Positions 35,084 through 47,935 of a stretch of 64,000 bases of DNA are shown one piece after another; the first letter of the stretch is position 1, and each line of letters starts with the position of its first letter. Both the position numbers and the translations under genes were made by a program. The notes below the pieces were generated by a model. The model was not told the origin of the DNA. It worked only from the letters and a program-made list of their open reading frames with translations, and searched no databases. This stretch comes from Tetracentron sinense (lineage: Eukaryota > Streptophyta > Magnoliopsida > Trochodendrales > Trochodendraceae), in assembly GCA_015143295.1 (NCBI GenBank), contig CM026556.1:16244547-16308546 (forward strand). Direction: 5' to 3'.

Positions 35084-38000
35084 TCACTCAAACAAATGAG
35101 GGTACTTTGCTTTTACTTCGGCCTCGCGCTCCCACGTGGCTTCCTCCCTAGAATGGTGTTGCCATCGAACAAGAATCAAGGGGATGACCTTATTGCGCAA
35201 GACTTGATCCCTACGGTCCAAAATTTGAACCGGCTCTTCCACCAAAGTGAGATCCTCTCGGACTTCTAACGTATCAAGGTCGATCACATGAGAAGGATCC
35301 GGAACATATTTCCGAAGCATAGATACATGGAATACGTTGTGAACCGCGGCCATGTGAGGTGGGAGAGCTACCCTGTAAGCAACCTCGCCAACTCGCGTGA
35401 TAATCTCAAAAGGCCCAACATACCGAGGACTGTGCTTGCCTCGCTTGCCAAATCTCATGATCCCTTTGCTAGGAGATACTTTCACAAAAAATTGATCCCT
35501 TACTTGAAATTCCAAGTCCCTACGGTGCGTGTCCGCATAACTTTTCTGGCGATCTTGAGCAGCTTTCAACCGATCCCGGATGATCTTAACTACACTTGCC
35601 GTTTGCTCAATCAACTCCGGACCAAGTACTTTCCTTTCTCCTACCTCATCCCAATAGAGAGGAGACCTACAACTTCGCCCATACAAGGCCTCAAATGGTG
35701 CCATATGGATACTTGCCTGATAGCTGTTATTATAGGCAAATTCAACCAAAGGCAAGTGCTCTTCCCAACTGCCTCTGAAATCCAACATACAAGCTCGAAG
35801 CATGTCTTCTATAACTTGGTTCACCCTCTCAGTTTGTCCATCCGTCTGTGGATGAAAAGCAGTGCTGAAATCAAGTTGGGAACCCATGGCATCTTGGAAA
35901 CTTTTCCAAAATCTTGACGTGAATCTTGGATCCCGATCCGACACAATACTGAAGGGCACTCCGTGCAACCTCACCACTTCCTTGATGTATAGAGCGGCCA
36001 ACTGACTAGAGTTGAAAGTAGTTCGGTAAGGTAAGAAGTGAGCGGACTTCGTCAAACGATCCACCACTACCCATATCGCATCTGAGCCCCTTGCCGTCCT
36101 TGGCAAGCCTACTATGAAATCCATGGATATGTTCTCCCATTTCCACTCAGGAATCGGAAGGGACTGTAATAGACCTGCGGGCCGCATGTGTTCTGCTTTT
36201 ACTTGTTGACACACCAAGCACCGTGCTACATATTCCGCAACCTCTCTCTTCATATTCCGCCACCAAAAGTGACTCTTGAGGTTCCGGTACATCTTTGTAC
36301 CCCCTGGATGCACAGTGTACTTTGCTCGGTGGGCTTCATCCATAATCTCCCTCCGAAGGTCTGCATTGGCTGGGACACACAGCCTTCCCTTGAATGTGAT
36401 AGCACCTTGGCTAGTGAGAGAGAAGTCCTCACTACCCTTAGCAACTTCCTTGTCCCGATAAGCCAACAATTCAGCATCCGTGGCTTGGTATTCTTGGATC
36501 AAATCTATAATGTATGGCCGAACCGTGACATTTGCCAAGATGGGACTACGGACAGAGTCATTCACACTAATGTCCAGATTTGCCAAGTCTTCAAGTAGCT
36601 TCCATTCCTGCACTAACATGTATGCTAATAATCCTGGAGATCTTCTACTCAACGCATCAGCCACTACATTTGCTTTACCCGGGTGGTATTCAATGGTACA
36701 GTCATAGTCTTTCAATAATTCCATCCAACACCGTTGCCTTAGATTCAGCTCCTTTTGGGAAAAGAGATACTTGAGACTCTTGTGATCGGTAAACACATAG
36801 AACTCCACCCCATAAAGGTAATGACGCCAAATCTTAAGTGCAAACACGACCGCTGCAAGCTCCAAGTCGTGCGTGGGATAATTCTTCTCATGTTCCTTCA
36901 ATTGCCTTGATGCATAGGCAATGACTTTCTTGTGCTGCATGAGTACACACCCAAGTCCAACGTGTGAGGCATCACTATACACCTCATACCCATAAGGTCC
37001 GGATGGCACAGTAAGGACAGGGGCTGTAGTAAGCCTCTTCTTCAGTTCCGTGAAACTGATCTCGCACTTATCACTCCATACAAACTTGGCGTTCTTCCTT
37101 GTCAGGTAAGTGAGCGGTGCTGCAAGGCTAGAGAAACCCTCTACGAATCTCCTGTAGTAGCCTGCCAACCCAAGAAAGCTGCGTATCTCAGTAACACTCT
37201 TGGGCCTTGCCCAACTCATAACAGCTTCGATCTTCTTTGGATCTACCGATATGCCTTCTGCAGAAACAACGTGGCCTAGGAATGCCACCTCTTCCAACCA
37301 AAACTCACACTTGCTAAGTTTGGCGTATAGCTTGTGCTCTTTTAGCATTTCCAACGCAAGGCGTAGGTCGCGTGTGTGATCTTCCCGTGTCTGGGAATAG
37401 ACCAAAATGTCATCAACAAATACAATCACGCACCTATCAAGATATGGCCGGAACACCCGGTTCATCAAATCCATAAAGGCTGCCAGCCCGTTCGTGAGTC
37501 CAAAAGGCATCACCAAGAACTCGTAGTGCCCATATCGAGTCCTGAAAGCAGTTTTGGGAACATCTTCCACCTTAATCTTCAACTGGTGATAACCCGATCG
37601 AAGATCTATCTTCGAGAAAAATCTCGCTCCCTTCAATTGATCGAACAAGTCATCAATCCTAGGCAAGGGATACCTATTCTTTATAGTGACTTTGTTCAAT
37701 TACCGATAATCGACGCACATCCGCATCGAGCCATCTTTCTTCTTAACAAACAACACCGGGGCACCCCACGGTGAGACACTTGGTCGAATGAAACCAAGGC
37801 CTTGTAATTCCTCCAACTGAGTCTTCAACTCCTTAAGTTCAATAGGGGCCATTCTATATGGAGCTCTGAAAACAGGAGCTGTGCCTGGTGCAAGCTCGAT
37901 CACAAACTCAATCTCCCTGTTTGGAGGTAATCCTGGCAACTCCTCTGGAAACACATCCAGGAATTCACTCACAACTGGAATTGTCGATGAGTCCTTTGCC

Positions 38001-38409
38001 TCGGGGTTAGCTAAGCTCAACGCCGCAAAGCGGGCAATGTCTCTACTTCTCAACCCTCGAAAGTGAAATGGTTTTCCTTCTACCAGCTTGAAGAGTACCA
38101 TCTTCTCAAAGCAAGCTACATGCCCATGATGTGCTGCTAACCAATCCATTCCCAATATAACATCAAAGTCTTGGAATCCCAGGACGATGAGATCAACTGC
38201 CAACTCGTGGCTTCCAACTTGGACCACACTATTTCTATACACTTTATCTGCCAATACTGTTTTGCCGAGCGGAGTCGAAATGGCTAACTCCGGTTTTAGC
38301 TGACTGGGCTCCACAGAAAAGCCTTCTGAAAAACTCGGCGAGACAAACGAATGAGTAGACCCGGTATCAACCAACACTCGGGCCAAATACTCATTGACTA
38401 GTAGGGTTC
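35084..38409 (-). pseudogene. pol: pol of gypsy C: protease to chromodomain
   Basis: From the exon edge at 38409: protease [11 protein letters not shown] and [13 protein letters not shown] with one nonsense codon at 37700-37702 inside the DYR-LNKV motif; RT active site [10 protein letters not shown]; RNase [15 protein letters not shown]; integrase [17 protein letters not shown] and QTERVNQV; chromodomain-like [14 protein letters not shown] and EEATWERE, ending at 35084 with YPHLFE. Frames on both sides of the stop are the same, so it is a single substitution. GLTNGLAAF replaces the usual GLTNAPAAF, another likely degenerative change. Confidence 0.95.
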
Positions 38410-38558
38410 TTGAAATTTTAACTAGCGGAGTTAATCCATGCATCAACAGCGTATACATGTAGGTATATATACATATAGAACATGCCAAGTACGTACACAA
38501 CCAATTAACACTTTAACAGTTTAATTTACGGATAATTAAATAAGCTACAACTGCGTAC
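38410..38558 (-). other. Putative gag-pol intron of C (149 nt), acceptor changed
   Basis: Donor CAAG/GTACGC identical to that of A and D. At the acceptor the minus strand reads TTTCAA before the exon, where AG is expected; joining at this point would fuse gag to [12 protein letters not shown]-type pol in frame. Retention ends gag after QGTQL. The C copy therefore looks splice-defective. Confidence 0.5.
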
Positions 38559-39807
38559 CTTGCACTACATCGTCAGATGCAAGTGCATCACCCTCCGTCA
38601 AGGCAAATACACGCCCCTGGTTTGCCTGGCGAGACTGAGGTATAGACCGGGTAGTCTGAGATGACGCCTGATATGATCCTGCTGGGTGTGCTGGGGGCCT
38701 ACTACCCTGAGACTGGCCTGGTAAATGCCGGCTAGGGCAATCCCTGATCATGTGGCCCTGGCGACCGCAATGATAACATCCACCAGATGCTCTTCGGCAA
38801 TCTCCTGCCGGATGCCTTTTGCCGCATGAAGTGCAGACCTCATATGTGTAGGCCGGGGGAATCGAAGGTGGTGTATACCTCGCTGCCTGAGGGGTAACTG
38901 GCCGTGGGGCCTGAAGAGCCTGAGGTCGAGGTGCCTGTGGCACGTACTGCCGGGGTGCTGGAGGCGCATAAGTCGGCCTCATATGTGGTACTGGCCATGT
39001 ATACTGATAAGGACCAGTCCGGTCCCGCCTCTCTAAAGGTACCGAACCACTAGATTGGCCTCTCGCCAATTCTCTCTTCTTGGACACGGTCTCTAAATTG
39101 GTCTAAACCAACAAGGCTTTATCCACTACTTCGGCGTAAGTGGCGTGCCTGAAGACCGAAACTTTCTCCATGATGACGTCCTTAAGCCCTTGCTCAAACC
39201 TTCTCGCCTTCATTGCCTCGGTGGCAATCATATGTGTCGCGAAGCGTGATAGCTCCGAGAACTTGGCCTCATAAGCGGCCACCGACATCGAACCTTGCTC
39301 AAGGTTGATGAATTCTCTCTCTTTCTTTTCCCGAGCTCCAACCGGGAAATACTTCTTATAGAACGTGTCCTTAAACTCCTCCCAAGTCCACGGTTGACTT
39401 TGCATGGTCAAGTCCCGTGTACTCAATGCGGACAACCACCAATGGTGGGCTTCGCCCTCTAGCATAAAAACTGCCCATGCCACTTTCTCTTCCTCTGTAG
39501 GAGAGAGCACCGCAAATATCTTCTCAACCTGGAGGATCCAAGCCTCCGCAGTAAGAGGGTCCACACTCCCGTGGAAGGATGGAGGCCTCAATCTCCGGAA
39601 TGCCTCAACTCCAGCGGTACGATGTACTGGAGCTGCAGGTGGTGGAGTAGGTGCCGCTGATGCCGGTATCGTTTGCCGAGCCGCCAGTATGGCAAGTGTC
39701 TCAGCAATGGAGCCTAAGACCTGAGAGAGGTCCGGCTGCTCATCCTCATCCCGTGAAGAAGAGGAAGCTCTGGTATGTGGCCCACGACCCCGTGTGTTCC
39801 GTCTCAT
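38545..39807 (-). pseudogene. gag: gag of gypsy C (one nonsense codon)
   Basis: ATG at 39807 (MRRNTRGRGPHT). Core with AEAWILQVEKIF and EGEAHHWWLSAL; later FELSRFATHM-type helix; CCHC knuckle CYHCGRQGHMIRDC; Pro/Ala/Gln-rich stretch before it, longer than in D; end VVQGTQL. A TAG at 39103-39105 interrupts the frame just after the Gag core (ALLV), and the same frame reopens immediately. Diverged from D gag, so C is a different family of the same lineage. Confidence 0.93.
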
Positions 39808-40151
39808 GACTAAAGTCCTGAGAATAATAACACCACGTGAGTCTTCTTGCAACCACAATTTATCTTGGTGCCATTTCACAATAATTCAACTTGTATAAAT
39901 TTTATAGTACTAGTATACCTCACATCAAGTCATCAGAGTATATCATAATATTATACTTATACTTTGGTATTCTAGCGTCCCTAGGACCCGTACTTGGTTG
40001 AAACAACCATTTGGACCAAGACTAAAGTTTAGTCTTACACTTGGAATCATGACTCGCTTCTGACTTACTTCCTTCCTAATTGTTTCCCAACATATGCTCT
40101 TGTCAAGCCGTGGTATTAGATTCTATGTGACCCTAAAGACCTAAAGCCTAA

Positions 40152-40163
40152 GCTCTGATACCA
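40152..40163 (-). other. Primer-binding site of C
   Basis: Minus strand TGGTATCAGAGC, initiator tRNA-Met type, four bases from the 5' LTR. Confidence 0.93.
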
Positions 40164-40167
40164 CTTC

Positions 40168-42726
40168 TGTCGCGACCCAAAACCCACCCTAGGAGTTAGA
40201 GTGAATCGTGGACGACTAAATCATGACTTACATGACTTGCATGAAAAACCACCTGCAAAACACTCACAGGGCATATACAATGGAGGATATATAACAGCGG
40301 AAGCATAACTATAAGACACAGCGGAAGTCTAACAACCTCTAAGTATATACACATGGTCCAAGTTTTAATACAAAGAAATTAAAACAAAGAAAGTGCGGAC
40401 ATGCCCGCCAAAAATACATGGATATAATCACTCATGCTCACCCACAGCTAATCCACTCAGAATCTAACACCACCTACTGATAACCCTCTACGGGAGGTTC
40501 CTCCAAAGGCTCCTCGACGTACTCCTCCTCCACCCATGGACCAGGAGCACAAACATCAAATGGAGCAGTAGCTCCCTCAGAACCTGCCGACATAAGAAGT
40601 ACGGCTGAGCATGGAATACTCAGCGGGTACTAAATGCTAACCAATAGTCATAGCAAAACCATAGCAGTATAAGAAGCAGGAAGCATTTCACATATATAAA
40701 GCAAGAGCCATCAATATCATAACAAGGGAATAAGGCAATTTATAATCATGCTTGCATTTCATGAAAAGCCGATAACACCCTTGAAAACACCGTGCACTTG
40801 ACTTGACTAAAAATACCATTTCCGTGCTTGAAAACTTGTCATGTTTGTCTTATCTTATTGTACCATGCGTGTCATGTGTGTCATGCCATGTCATGCTTGC
40901 TTGGAAAGGTAAACTACTTGTGAGGGAAGGGAGACCCTTCTTCCTAAATGCCCATACTTGTCATGTCATGTATCATGCTTGCTTGTTCGGAAAAGTAATC
41001 TACTTGTGAGGGAAGGGAGACCCTTCTAACTAAAATGCTCATGCTTGACATGCCGTGCCATGTCATGCTTGTATCATGCTTGGAAAAGTAAACTACTTGT
41101 GAGGGAAGGGAGACCCTTCTTAAATGCTCATGTCATGTCCTTTCACTTGTGAGATGTCCTTGTGAGATGTACTTGCGAGGGAAGGGAAACCATATCGTAG
41201 GATATGCCCCACCTCTAAACCGTGTTCTTGAAAACCCCGATAAAACATGTCATGCATGCGTGCTCGTGAGATCGTGTGCATACTTGCATTGGAATTAAAT
41301 ATGACATTTGAGGGATTTCACAATATGTAGCATATGCAATTTCAAACAAATAATCACTCATGACATTTTTGGGAAAATGAGAACTCACACTATCATAAGC
41401 CCTAACAAGTTACATAATTTAAGCATTCATTTTCTTGATTTTAACATTTATTTTATTCACCTTGGCATTTCATCAAGCATAGAGTGTGTCCATTATTTAT
41501 TTAAACCTAAATCATGCTTTTCTAGGTGGGTTATACTCATATCACACTTGTTTGTTTATTATTGGAACAATGCCCTCCCCATTTTAATCATCACAACCCA
41601 ACCATTGGCATCCAATAGCCCATTCCATCTCCATTCACCATTTACAACCCTCCACCTCATAGCATATGTGTAAATAAAGGAAATTAAAGAGGAATAAAGT
41701 AAAGAAAGAACTATAACTAGGAGGGTAGCAAGAAGTACCGACTTTGAAGAAATGAGGAAGAAACCCCTTGAGAAAATCCTCACTTGATTGGAATGATCCA
41801 ATCTTGATTTGGGGAAGATCCAACCCTTGATTGAAGGTCTTCTTGGTTTCAAACAAAACCCTCTTTGGAATGCTCAAGATCCTTTCCCTCTCTTTATAGG
41901 AACTCTCCTTGGTTTAGGGTAACCCAAAAACCCTCTCTAAGCCTTCTATTTATAGTGTAAGGGGTGAAAAACCCCCTAAAAATCGCATCCAAGAAAGTAA
42001 AATCGCGTATCCACGATCGTTCGTAGCGATTTACGATCGATCGTAGCCTTCTACGATCGATCGTGGCTTCCTACGATCAATCGTAGTTTCACCCGAGAGT
42101 TTCCAGCATTTCTGGGGATTTACGATCGATCGCAGCATCTCTACGATCGTTCGTAGCTCCGCTACGATCGTTCTTAGGGTCCCTACGAGCGATCGCAACT
42201 TTTGCAGAAAGTTTTCAGCATTTTTGCATTTTCGTATTTCGGCCATAACTTTTGACTCGCTTGTCCAATTTTGACGATTCAACTTGCGTTGGATTCCTCT
42301 TTCAAAGGAGAACAACTTTTATGTTTTTCATAACTTCCAATTCTTCCTTTTTATTGGACCATTTTGCCCCTAAACCTGACTGATCCGAAATTGGGTTTCG
42401 TCAATCCAGATTTTAAACCGACCCGACTTCAGGAATCGGTCTTTTGACCTAACACCAACTCAAAACCAAGACAAGTGATCAACATGAACCCCAAAGAGGG
42501 TTCAATTACCTTTCCAAAAATCTAAGAATTGCTTGATTCCGACGAGTGGTGTGAACGCTAGGGCTATTTAGAGTCGATGGTATGCCAAGGCATAACCCTT
42601 GTCAATACTCAAGAGTATTCTATACTCTTGCCTATTTCATTCCCCATACACCATAAATACATTCTTAAATGCTTTAGTATATGACATCATTCGTCGTACA
42701 TGGCCATCAAGATCCGGGGCTCTACA
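40168..42726 (-). repeat. 5' LTR of gypsy C
   Basis: 2559 bp, TGTCGCGACCCAAAACCC to GGGGCTCTACA on the plus strand. TATA box at 41946-41955, palindrome module at 42013-42196, hairpin at 40604-40624, tandem repeats 40906-41190. It lacks 52 bp that the left LTR has directly after the D insertion point (junction near 41191). Confidence 0.95.
42013..42196 (-). promoter_or_regulatory. ACGATCGATCGT variant module, C 5' LTR
   Basis: Near-identical to 34290-34473. Two words differ by one base (for example ATCGATCGTGG at 42055), showing recent point change. Confidence 0.65.
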
Positions 42727-42731
42727 GTTCA

Positions 42732-43446
42732 TGTGACCTAGTCTTCGGTGCCACAAATCAACCTCCTCAATTTTAGTCTTATAACAGACATTTGAGGGAT
42801 TAGGACTGGGAGTTAAGCCGTAGCAATTGTCAGTGGTTCTCAATCCTTCTAGAACACACTTACCTTTACCATTTATGACTAAGCATTTATTTTGGGTAAA
42901 GTGCAGAGCATGGTTATCATCACATAGTTGACTTATGCTAATTAAATTAGCTTTCAGTCCTTCAACAAACAAAGCATCTTTCAATTTAGGTATGCCTGGT
43001 GAATCGATGATACCCTTCCCTTTGACTAAAGACTTGCTTCCATCACCAAAAGTAACAGTCCCATCTGGACAGTCCTCAAATTGAATAAATAAGGACTTGT
43101 TACCTGTCATATGCCGAGAACACCCACTGTCGAAGTACCACATTTTTGTGTTTTGGGCTTTCAAGGCAGTATGAATGACAAAGCACTTAAGGTCATCCTT
43201 TCTTACATACACAGTCTTTAAACTTTGTTTAGATCTTTGATCATTAATCTGTGTAGTAGAGACCTTTTTCCTTTTAGTCCTCCTTGACCTTTTTCTGTTT
43301 TGTTCAGTTCTAGCTTTTTGATAAGTCAAATTGTTTCCTCTTGAATAATCATTTGGAATAAATTGACCAGATCTTGTCCTAGAGATTTGAGCAATTCTAT
43401 TAACATCATCGCTCAACATTCTAGACTTTTCAGCTAGAACCTGAAT
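42732..43446 (-). pseudogene. pol: pol of copia B, first part: protease and GAG-pre-integrase
   Basis: Continuation of the gag frame after the nonsense codon at 43447-43449. Lys/Arg-rich linker, then the aspartic protease motif WYFDSGCSRHMTG and DGSKSLVKGKG, then the GAG-pre-integrase region ending LWHRRLGHMN, the histidines of the integrase zinc finger. The frame is cut at 42731/42732 by element C and resumes at 22582, one base out of register because of the frameshift near 22541. Confidence 0.93.
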
Positions 43447-45453
43447 CTACATTTGAAGAGTCCCTTGATTTTGATTTTGGTTCCATGAACCATTTCGGGG
43501 AGCTCTCCTAAAAGCATTACAATTAGGTCGAATGTGATCTCTCACACCACAAAAGTGACATGTGGGTATGAATCTTGGGAGAGGAGGAGGATTTCTTCTA
43601 ACAGGAATTTGATTCCTTAAAGCATTCACTCTAGGAGCTGTATTTCTAGCCTTTACAAAATTTGTATTAGCCTTAGTATTTGATGTAGAAGGTAGATTCT
43701 CTTTAGGATCAGAATGTATTGGCTCAAACACTGCACTAGCCATTGTACCAACAGCTAAAGGACCAGCTGGTGTGTCAGCATGTCCTATCCCAGATCTACT
43801 CGAATTTGATCCAAATTTTCTAACTAATTCATCTAGGCAGCTAGTGTTACCAAACATTTTTACTTCTTTTTCAAGAGTATAGACCTTCTGAATCAAGTCA
43901 GTCTTGTCTTTAAGGGTAATTTGATGTTCTTTTTCAAGAAATTTTACCTTATCAACAAGAGAGACTTTAAAAGTTTCCAGCTCCATTTGCAGAGTTCTTA
44001 ACTCTTCAATTTCTTTTATGGAAGTGTCTCTTTCAACTTCTAATTTACTGACCACATTAGTCAATGAGACATTCTCTTCCAAAAGACATTGAACTTTCAT
44101 AACAAATGCTTCTTTTTCATTTTCCAACTGACTAACTAGAGCACTCTTCTCTTCTGCTACTAGTTTACAAATATCTCTTTCATTTTGAATGATTTTGAGT
44201 TTTTTGCTCAAAGAGATTTTTGTTTTAGTCAGTTTCAAACTTTCAACATACAACTTATCATAAGTTGTTTTCAAATCTTCATCACTTTCAGAGTCAGTTT
44301 GACTCTTCTGTAAGTCATCACTAGGCTCAGTATGAATACTCTCATCACTTCTATCCTTTTCATCAACCGCAGAGGTAGTCTCAAGAATCCTAGAAAGGGA
44401 AACAATGAAAGCCGTATGATTTCCAGTATCTTCACTTGAAGAGGAACTGTCCGATTCTTCATTCTCGGAATCACTGTCATCCCAACAGGCATTCATCACC
44501 TTGCCCTTACTCTTCTTCTTGTTAGGACAGTTAGGTGAAATATGACCGAAGCCATGGCATTCATAACATTGAATACCTTGGGATTTCTTGTCGCCACTCT
44601 TGGAATTTTTCTGGTTTTCCCAGGGCTTAGACTTTGACTTCTCAAAAGATTTTCCTCCCTGTTTGGGATTGAACCTCTTTTTCGTTCTAAAAAATTTTCG
44701 AAATTTTTTAACGAAGAGAGCCATTTCTTCCTCATTCATATCTCCATCACTGTCATCCTCATCCAAAGATTCCTTGATAGATTTCAAGGCTAAAGATTTA
44801 TTCTTCTTGGATGGACATAGATTGAGTTCATAGGTTTGGAGTGATCCAACCAATTCCTCAATCTTCAGAGAGTCAACATTTTTACTCTATTCGATTGCAG
44901 TGACTTTGGGTTGAAATCTCTCTGGGAGAGATCTAAGGACTTTTCTAACTATTTTGGACTCAGATATTTTCTCACCTAAATTGAAACTAGCGTTGACAAT
45001 GTCACTAAGTTTTGCATAGAATTCATCAAAAGTGTCATTGTCTTCCATGTTTAAATGTTCAAATTTGGTGGTTAACATTTGGAGTTTTGAGATTTTAACA
45101 GTGGTAGTACCCTCATGGGTAATTTCAAGAATGTCCCAAGCCTCCTTTGCTGTTTCACATGAAGAAATTCGTCTGAATTCCTCAGCAGTGACTGCAGTAA
45201 AGATAGCATTGAGACCTTTAGTGTTCCATCCACTTGAATCAAGCTCTTCTCTGGTCCATTCATCTGAATATTTGACGACAGTCAAATCACCTACAGTTTT
45301 TATGGGCGTAGTCCACCCATTCTGTATAGACATCCAAATTCTCTCGTCAATAGATTTGAGAAAGGCTCTCATTCTAGCTTTCCAGTATGCATAATTATTT
45401 CCATCAAAAAGTGGGGGACGAGAGACGGATCCTCCTTCTCTTAGAGTACTCAT
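43447..45453 (-). pseudogene. gag: gag of copia B (two nonsense codons)
   Basis: ATG at 45453 (MSTLREGGSV). UBN2/retrotransposon-gag region with PPLFDGNNYAYWKARM and SIDERIWMSIQNGW. A TAG at 44887-44889 interrupts it after VTAIE. Beyond it come an acidic linker, knuckle CYECHGFGHISPNC, a long Glu/Lys-rich coiled coil (about 44350-43870), and a second knuckle CHFCGVRDHIRPNC. A TAG at 43447-43449 ends this part. The long Gag with two knuckles and coiled coil is characteristic of Maximus/SIRE. All segments are in one frame. Confidence 0.92.
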
Positions 45454-45506
45454 GATCACGGATAATACAGGATCACACTTAAGGGATTAGCCTTATCAGT
45501 GAACTT

Positions 45507-45518
45507 GCTCTGATACCA
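45507..45518 (-). other. Primer-binding site of B
   Basis: Minus strand TGGTATCAGAGC, two bases from the 5' LTR. Confidence 0.93.
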
Positions 45519-45520
45519 AT

Positions 45521-46736
45521 TGAAATTTATCCAGATCAATGATCTCTAAGACCTAGAGTGGGGGTGAATAGGTCTATCTAATAATTTCTAACCAATTTTA
45601 ATTTTTCAATTAATATGTTTAGAAATCAATGAACAATTCAATCAGACAATCCACACAAATCAAACACAGAAGATTTTTACGTGGAAAACCCTAACAGGAA
45701 AAAACCACGGGACCTTGTCCAGTAATAAACTTCACTATGAAAAGATATCAAGTACAAGACAAGACCTTACCAAAACAGAAATGACGTTCCTAGGTATAGA
45801 CTCTTACTCTTGATTTCCACGAACCAGCAGGTTCGATCTCCGCCTTAGCAGCTTCGGTTCCACACCGACCAAATCTTTTCAAGCGACTTCAAAACCACGA
45901 TCACACACGATCAATCTCCTTCCACGAAGGCCCCAGATCAAACACCGGACACACACACACGGTGTAGGGTTGTGAATCAATTTAGAAAATTTCAAACCCT
46001 AGAGGGATCTCATACAGATTTGAGATCACACAATGCAAGATCAAAGGTTTAGAACTATACTTGCATTCTCTAGGATCAAAGAAAGAGGAGGGATCAACAA
46101 AGATCTAATAAAAGCAATAAGAAAAACCCTAGAAGAGTTTCTCAGACCTCTACTCTTTCAAAAATATCAAAGACACGAATTAGGTCTCCAAAAAGTTGTT
46201 TATATAGGGGTTAAAAAAGAATCCAGAAAAAGAAAAATTCTTTTTACGGTGACCGATCGATCGGTGCTCATTACCGATCGCTCGGTCCAAAACGGATCGA
46301 TCGGTTCTCATGACCGATCGCTCGGGTATAAATCATCTCTCTGGAAAATTACCCCATACAAAAATTTGGTCCAGTCGATAGCCACCGATCGCTCGGTAGG
46401 CCACCGATCGATCGGTCTCAATACCGAGCGATCGGTTGAGACAGAATATTTTTCAAACCATAATTCATTTCATGTTTATTTGATTCAATTAAGATCAAAT
46501 AACTTTGTTAGGTTTAAAACTATCCTCCTAGGTATGTTTAGAGTTATCTAAGCCAAATCCAACCTAGGTAGGGGTCTCTAAGTCAATTACCTGTCTAGAT
46601 CCGGAGTAAAAGCATTTTCTGTAATTTCTTCACTTTTCTTGAAGCTTTAGATCTTCTGACAAGTTGAACCAAACTCAACACACAAGTCCTATATAATAAT
46701 CACGGAATTTGCCAACAACCTAATTAGGGATTTACA
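45521..46736 (-). repeat. 5' LTR of copia B
   Basis: 1216 bp, same length as its partner. TATA-like minus-strand TATATAAA at 46199-46206, palindrome module upstream of it. Confidence 0.95.
46252..46436 (-). promoter_or_regulatory. CGATCG palindrome module, B 5' LTR
   Basis: The first word is the full ACCGATCGATCGGT here, whereas the 3' LTR has a changed end (ATCGATGC), and another word is ATCGATCGG here against ATCGATTGG there. Confidence 0.7.
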
Positions 46737-47858
46737 CAAGTCAAAGCCGAACACAGGAGACCGGCTGGACTTTTGCAGTCCCTCCCCTTTCCCGAGTGGA
46801 AATGGGAGCATATCTCTATGGACTTCATTGTGGGGTTGCCGAAGACGGCTAGAAACTATGATGCTATATGGGTCGTGGTCGACAGACTCACGAAGTCCAC
46901 CCATTTCTTACCGTACCGGACTACATTCAACTCAAATCAGTTGGCTGCATTGTATATCAAAGAAATAGTTCGGTTGCACGGGGTGCCAATGAGCATTGTC
47001 TCGGATCGGGACCCTAGATTTACCTCCAGGTTTTGGAAAAGCTTTCAGAGCGCCATGGGTTCCCGGTTGGACTTTAGCACGGCTTTCTATCCACAGTCGG
47101 ATGGGCAAACCGAGCGAGTGAATCAGGTTATTGAAGATATGCTCCGAGCTTGTATGCTGGATTTTAAAGGAAGTTGGGAAGATCACCTACCTTTGGTGGA
47201 ATTCGCCTACAATAATAGCTATCAGGCAAGCATACAGATGACTCCTTTTGAGGCTTTGTACGGAAGAAGTTGTAGATCCCCGTTGTATTGGGATGAAGTG
47301 GGAGAAAGAAAAATTTTGGGCCCCGAGTTGATTGAACAAACGGTAGATACAGTCAAGCTCATTCGGGAGAGGTTGAAGACCGCACAAGATAGACAGAAGA
47401 GCTACGCCGACAATCGAATGAGAGATCTTGAGTTTCGAGTGGGTGATTTTGTATTTGTTCGGGTTTCACCAACCAAGGGAGTTATGCGATTCGGGAAGAG
47501 GGGCAAGCTTAGCCCGAGATATGTGGGTCCGTTCGAGATAATTACTAGAGTCGGTGAGGTAGCTTACCGTGTTGCTTTACCCGCTCATATGACGGCGGTC
47601 CACAATGTATTCCATGTCTCTATGCTTCGAAAGTATGTCCCGGATCCTTCTCATGTCATCGAGTTGGATCCGATAGAGATTCGAGAGGACCTCACCCTAG
47701 TTGAACAACCGGTGTAGATCTTGGATAGGAGAGATCAAGTCTTGCATAACAAGACCATTCCCTTGGTCTTAGTGAGATGGCAACACCATTCAAGGGAGGA
47801 AGCTACATGGGAACGAGAAGTCAAAGTGTGGGAAAAGTATCCCCAGTTATTTGTTTAA
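46737..47858 (+). pseudogene. pol: pol of gypsy A, second part: integrase and chromodomain
   Basis: Resumes after the duplicated CAAGT with [14 protein letters not shown] in register with 15487. Integrase catalytic residues lie around [19 protein letters not shown] and [29 protein letters not shown] and FHVSMLRKY mark the C-terminal domain. A TAG at 47715-47717 cuts the chromodomain-like tail ([20 protein letters not shown]), which continues in the same frame to a natural stop at 47856-47858. Confidence 0.95.
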
Positions 47859-47935
47859 GGCCTTGGCACTCCCTTGAAATTTTTATGGTCTTGTGCATGT
47901 ATGTATCGTCCAAATTTCGGGGATGAAATTTTTGT

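Larger units (their letters stand above)
22583..42726 (-). mobile_element. Ty3/gypsy Del/Tekay-type element C (split by D)
   Basis: LTRs 22583-35003 (containing D; about 2614 bp net) and 40168-42726 (2559 bp), target duplication GTTCA at 22578-22582 and 42727-42731. Internal region of 5.2 kb with gag, intron-like spacer and pol. One nonsense codon in gag, one in pol and a changed acceptor dinucleotide disable it. Same family as E and F by LTR sequence. Confidence 0.95.
15488..46736 (-). mobile_element. Ty1/copia Maximus/SIRE-type element B (split by C and D)
   Basis: LTRs of 1216 bp at each end (15488-16703 and 45521-46736), target duplication CAAGT at 15483-15487 and 46737-46741. On the minus strand: 5' LTR, primer site, gag, protease, [C inserted], integrase, RT, RNase H, an additional ORF, polypurine tract, 3' LTR. 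The gene order with integrase before RT is diagnostic for copia; two zinc knuckles and an extra 3' ORF point to the Maximus/SIRE lineage. Two nonsense codons and two frameshifts are present, so it is defective but young by its near-identical LTRs. Confidence 0.93.
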
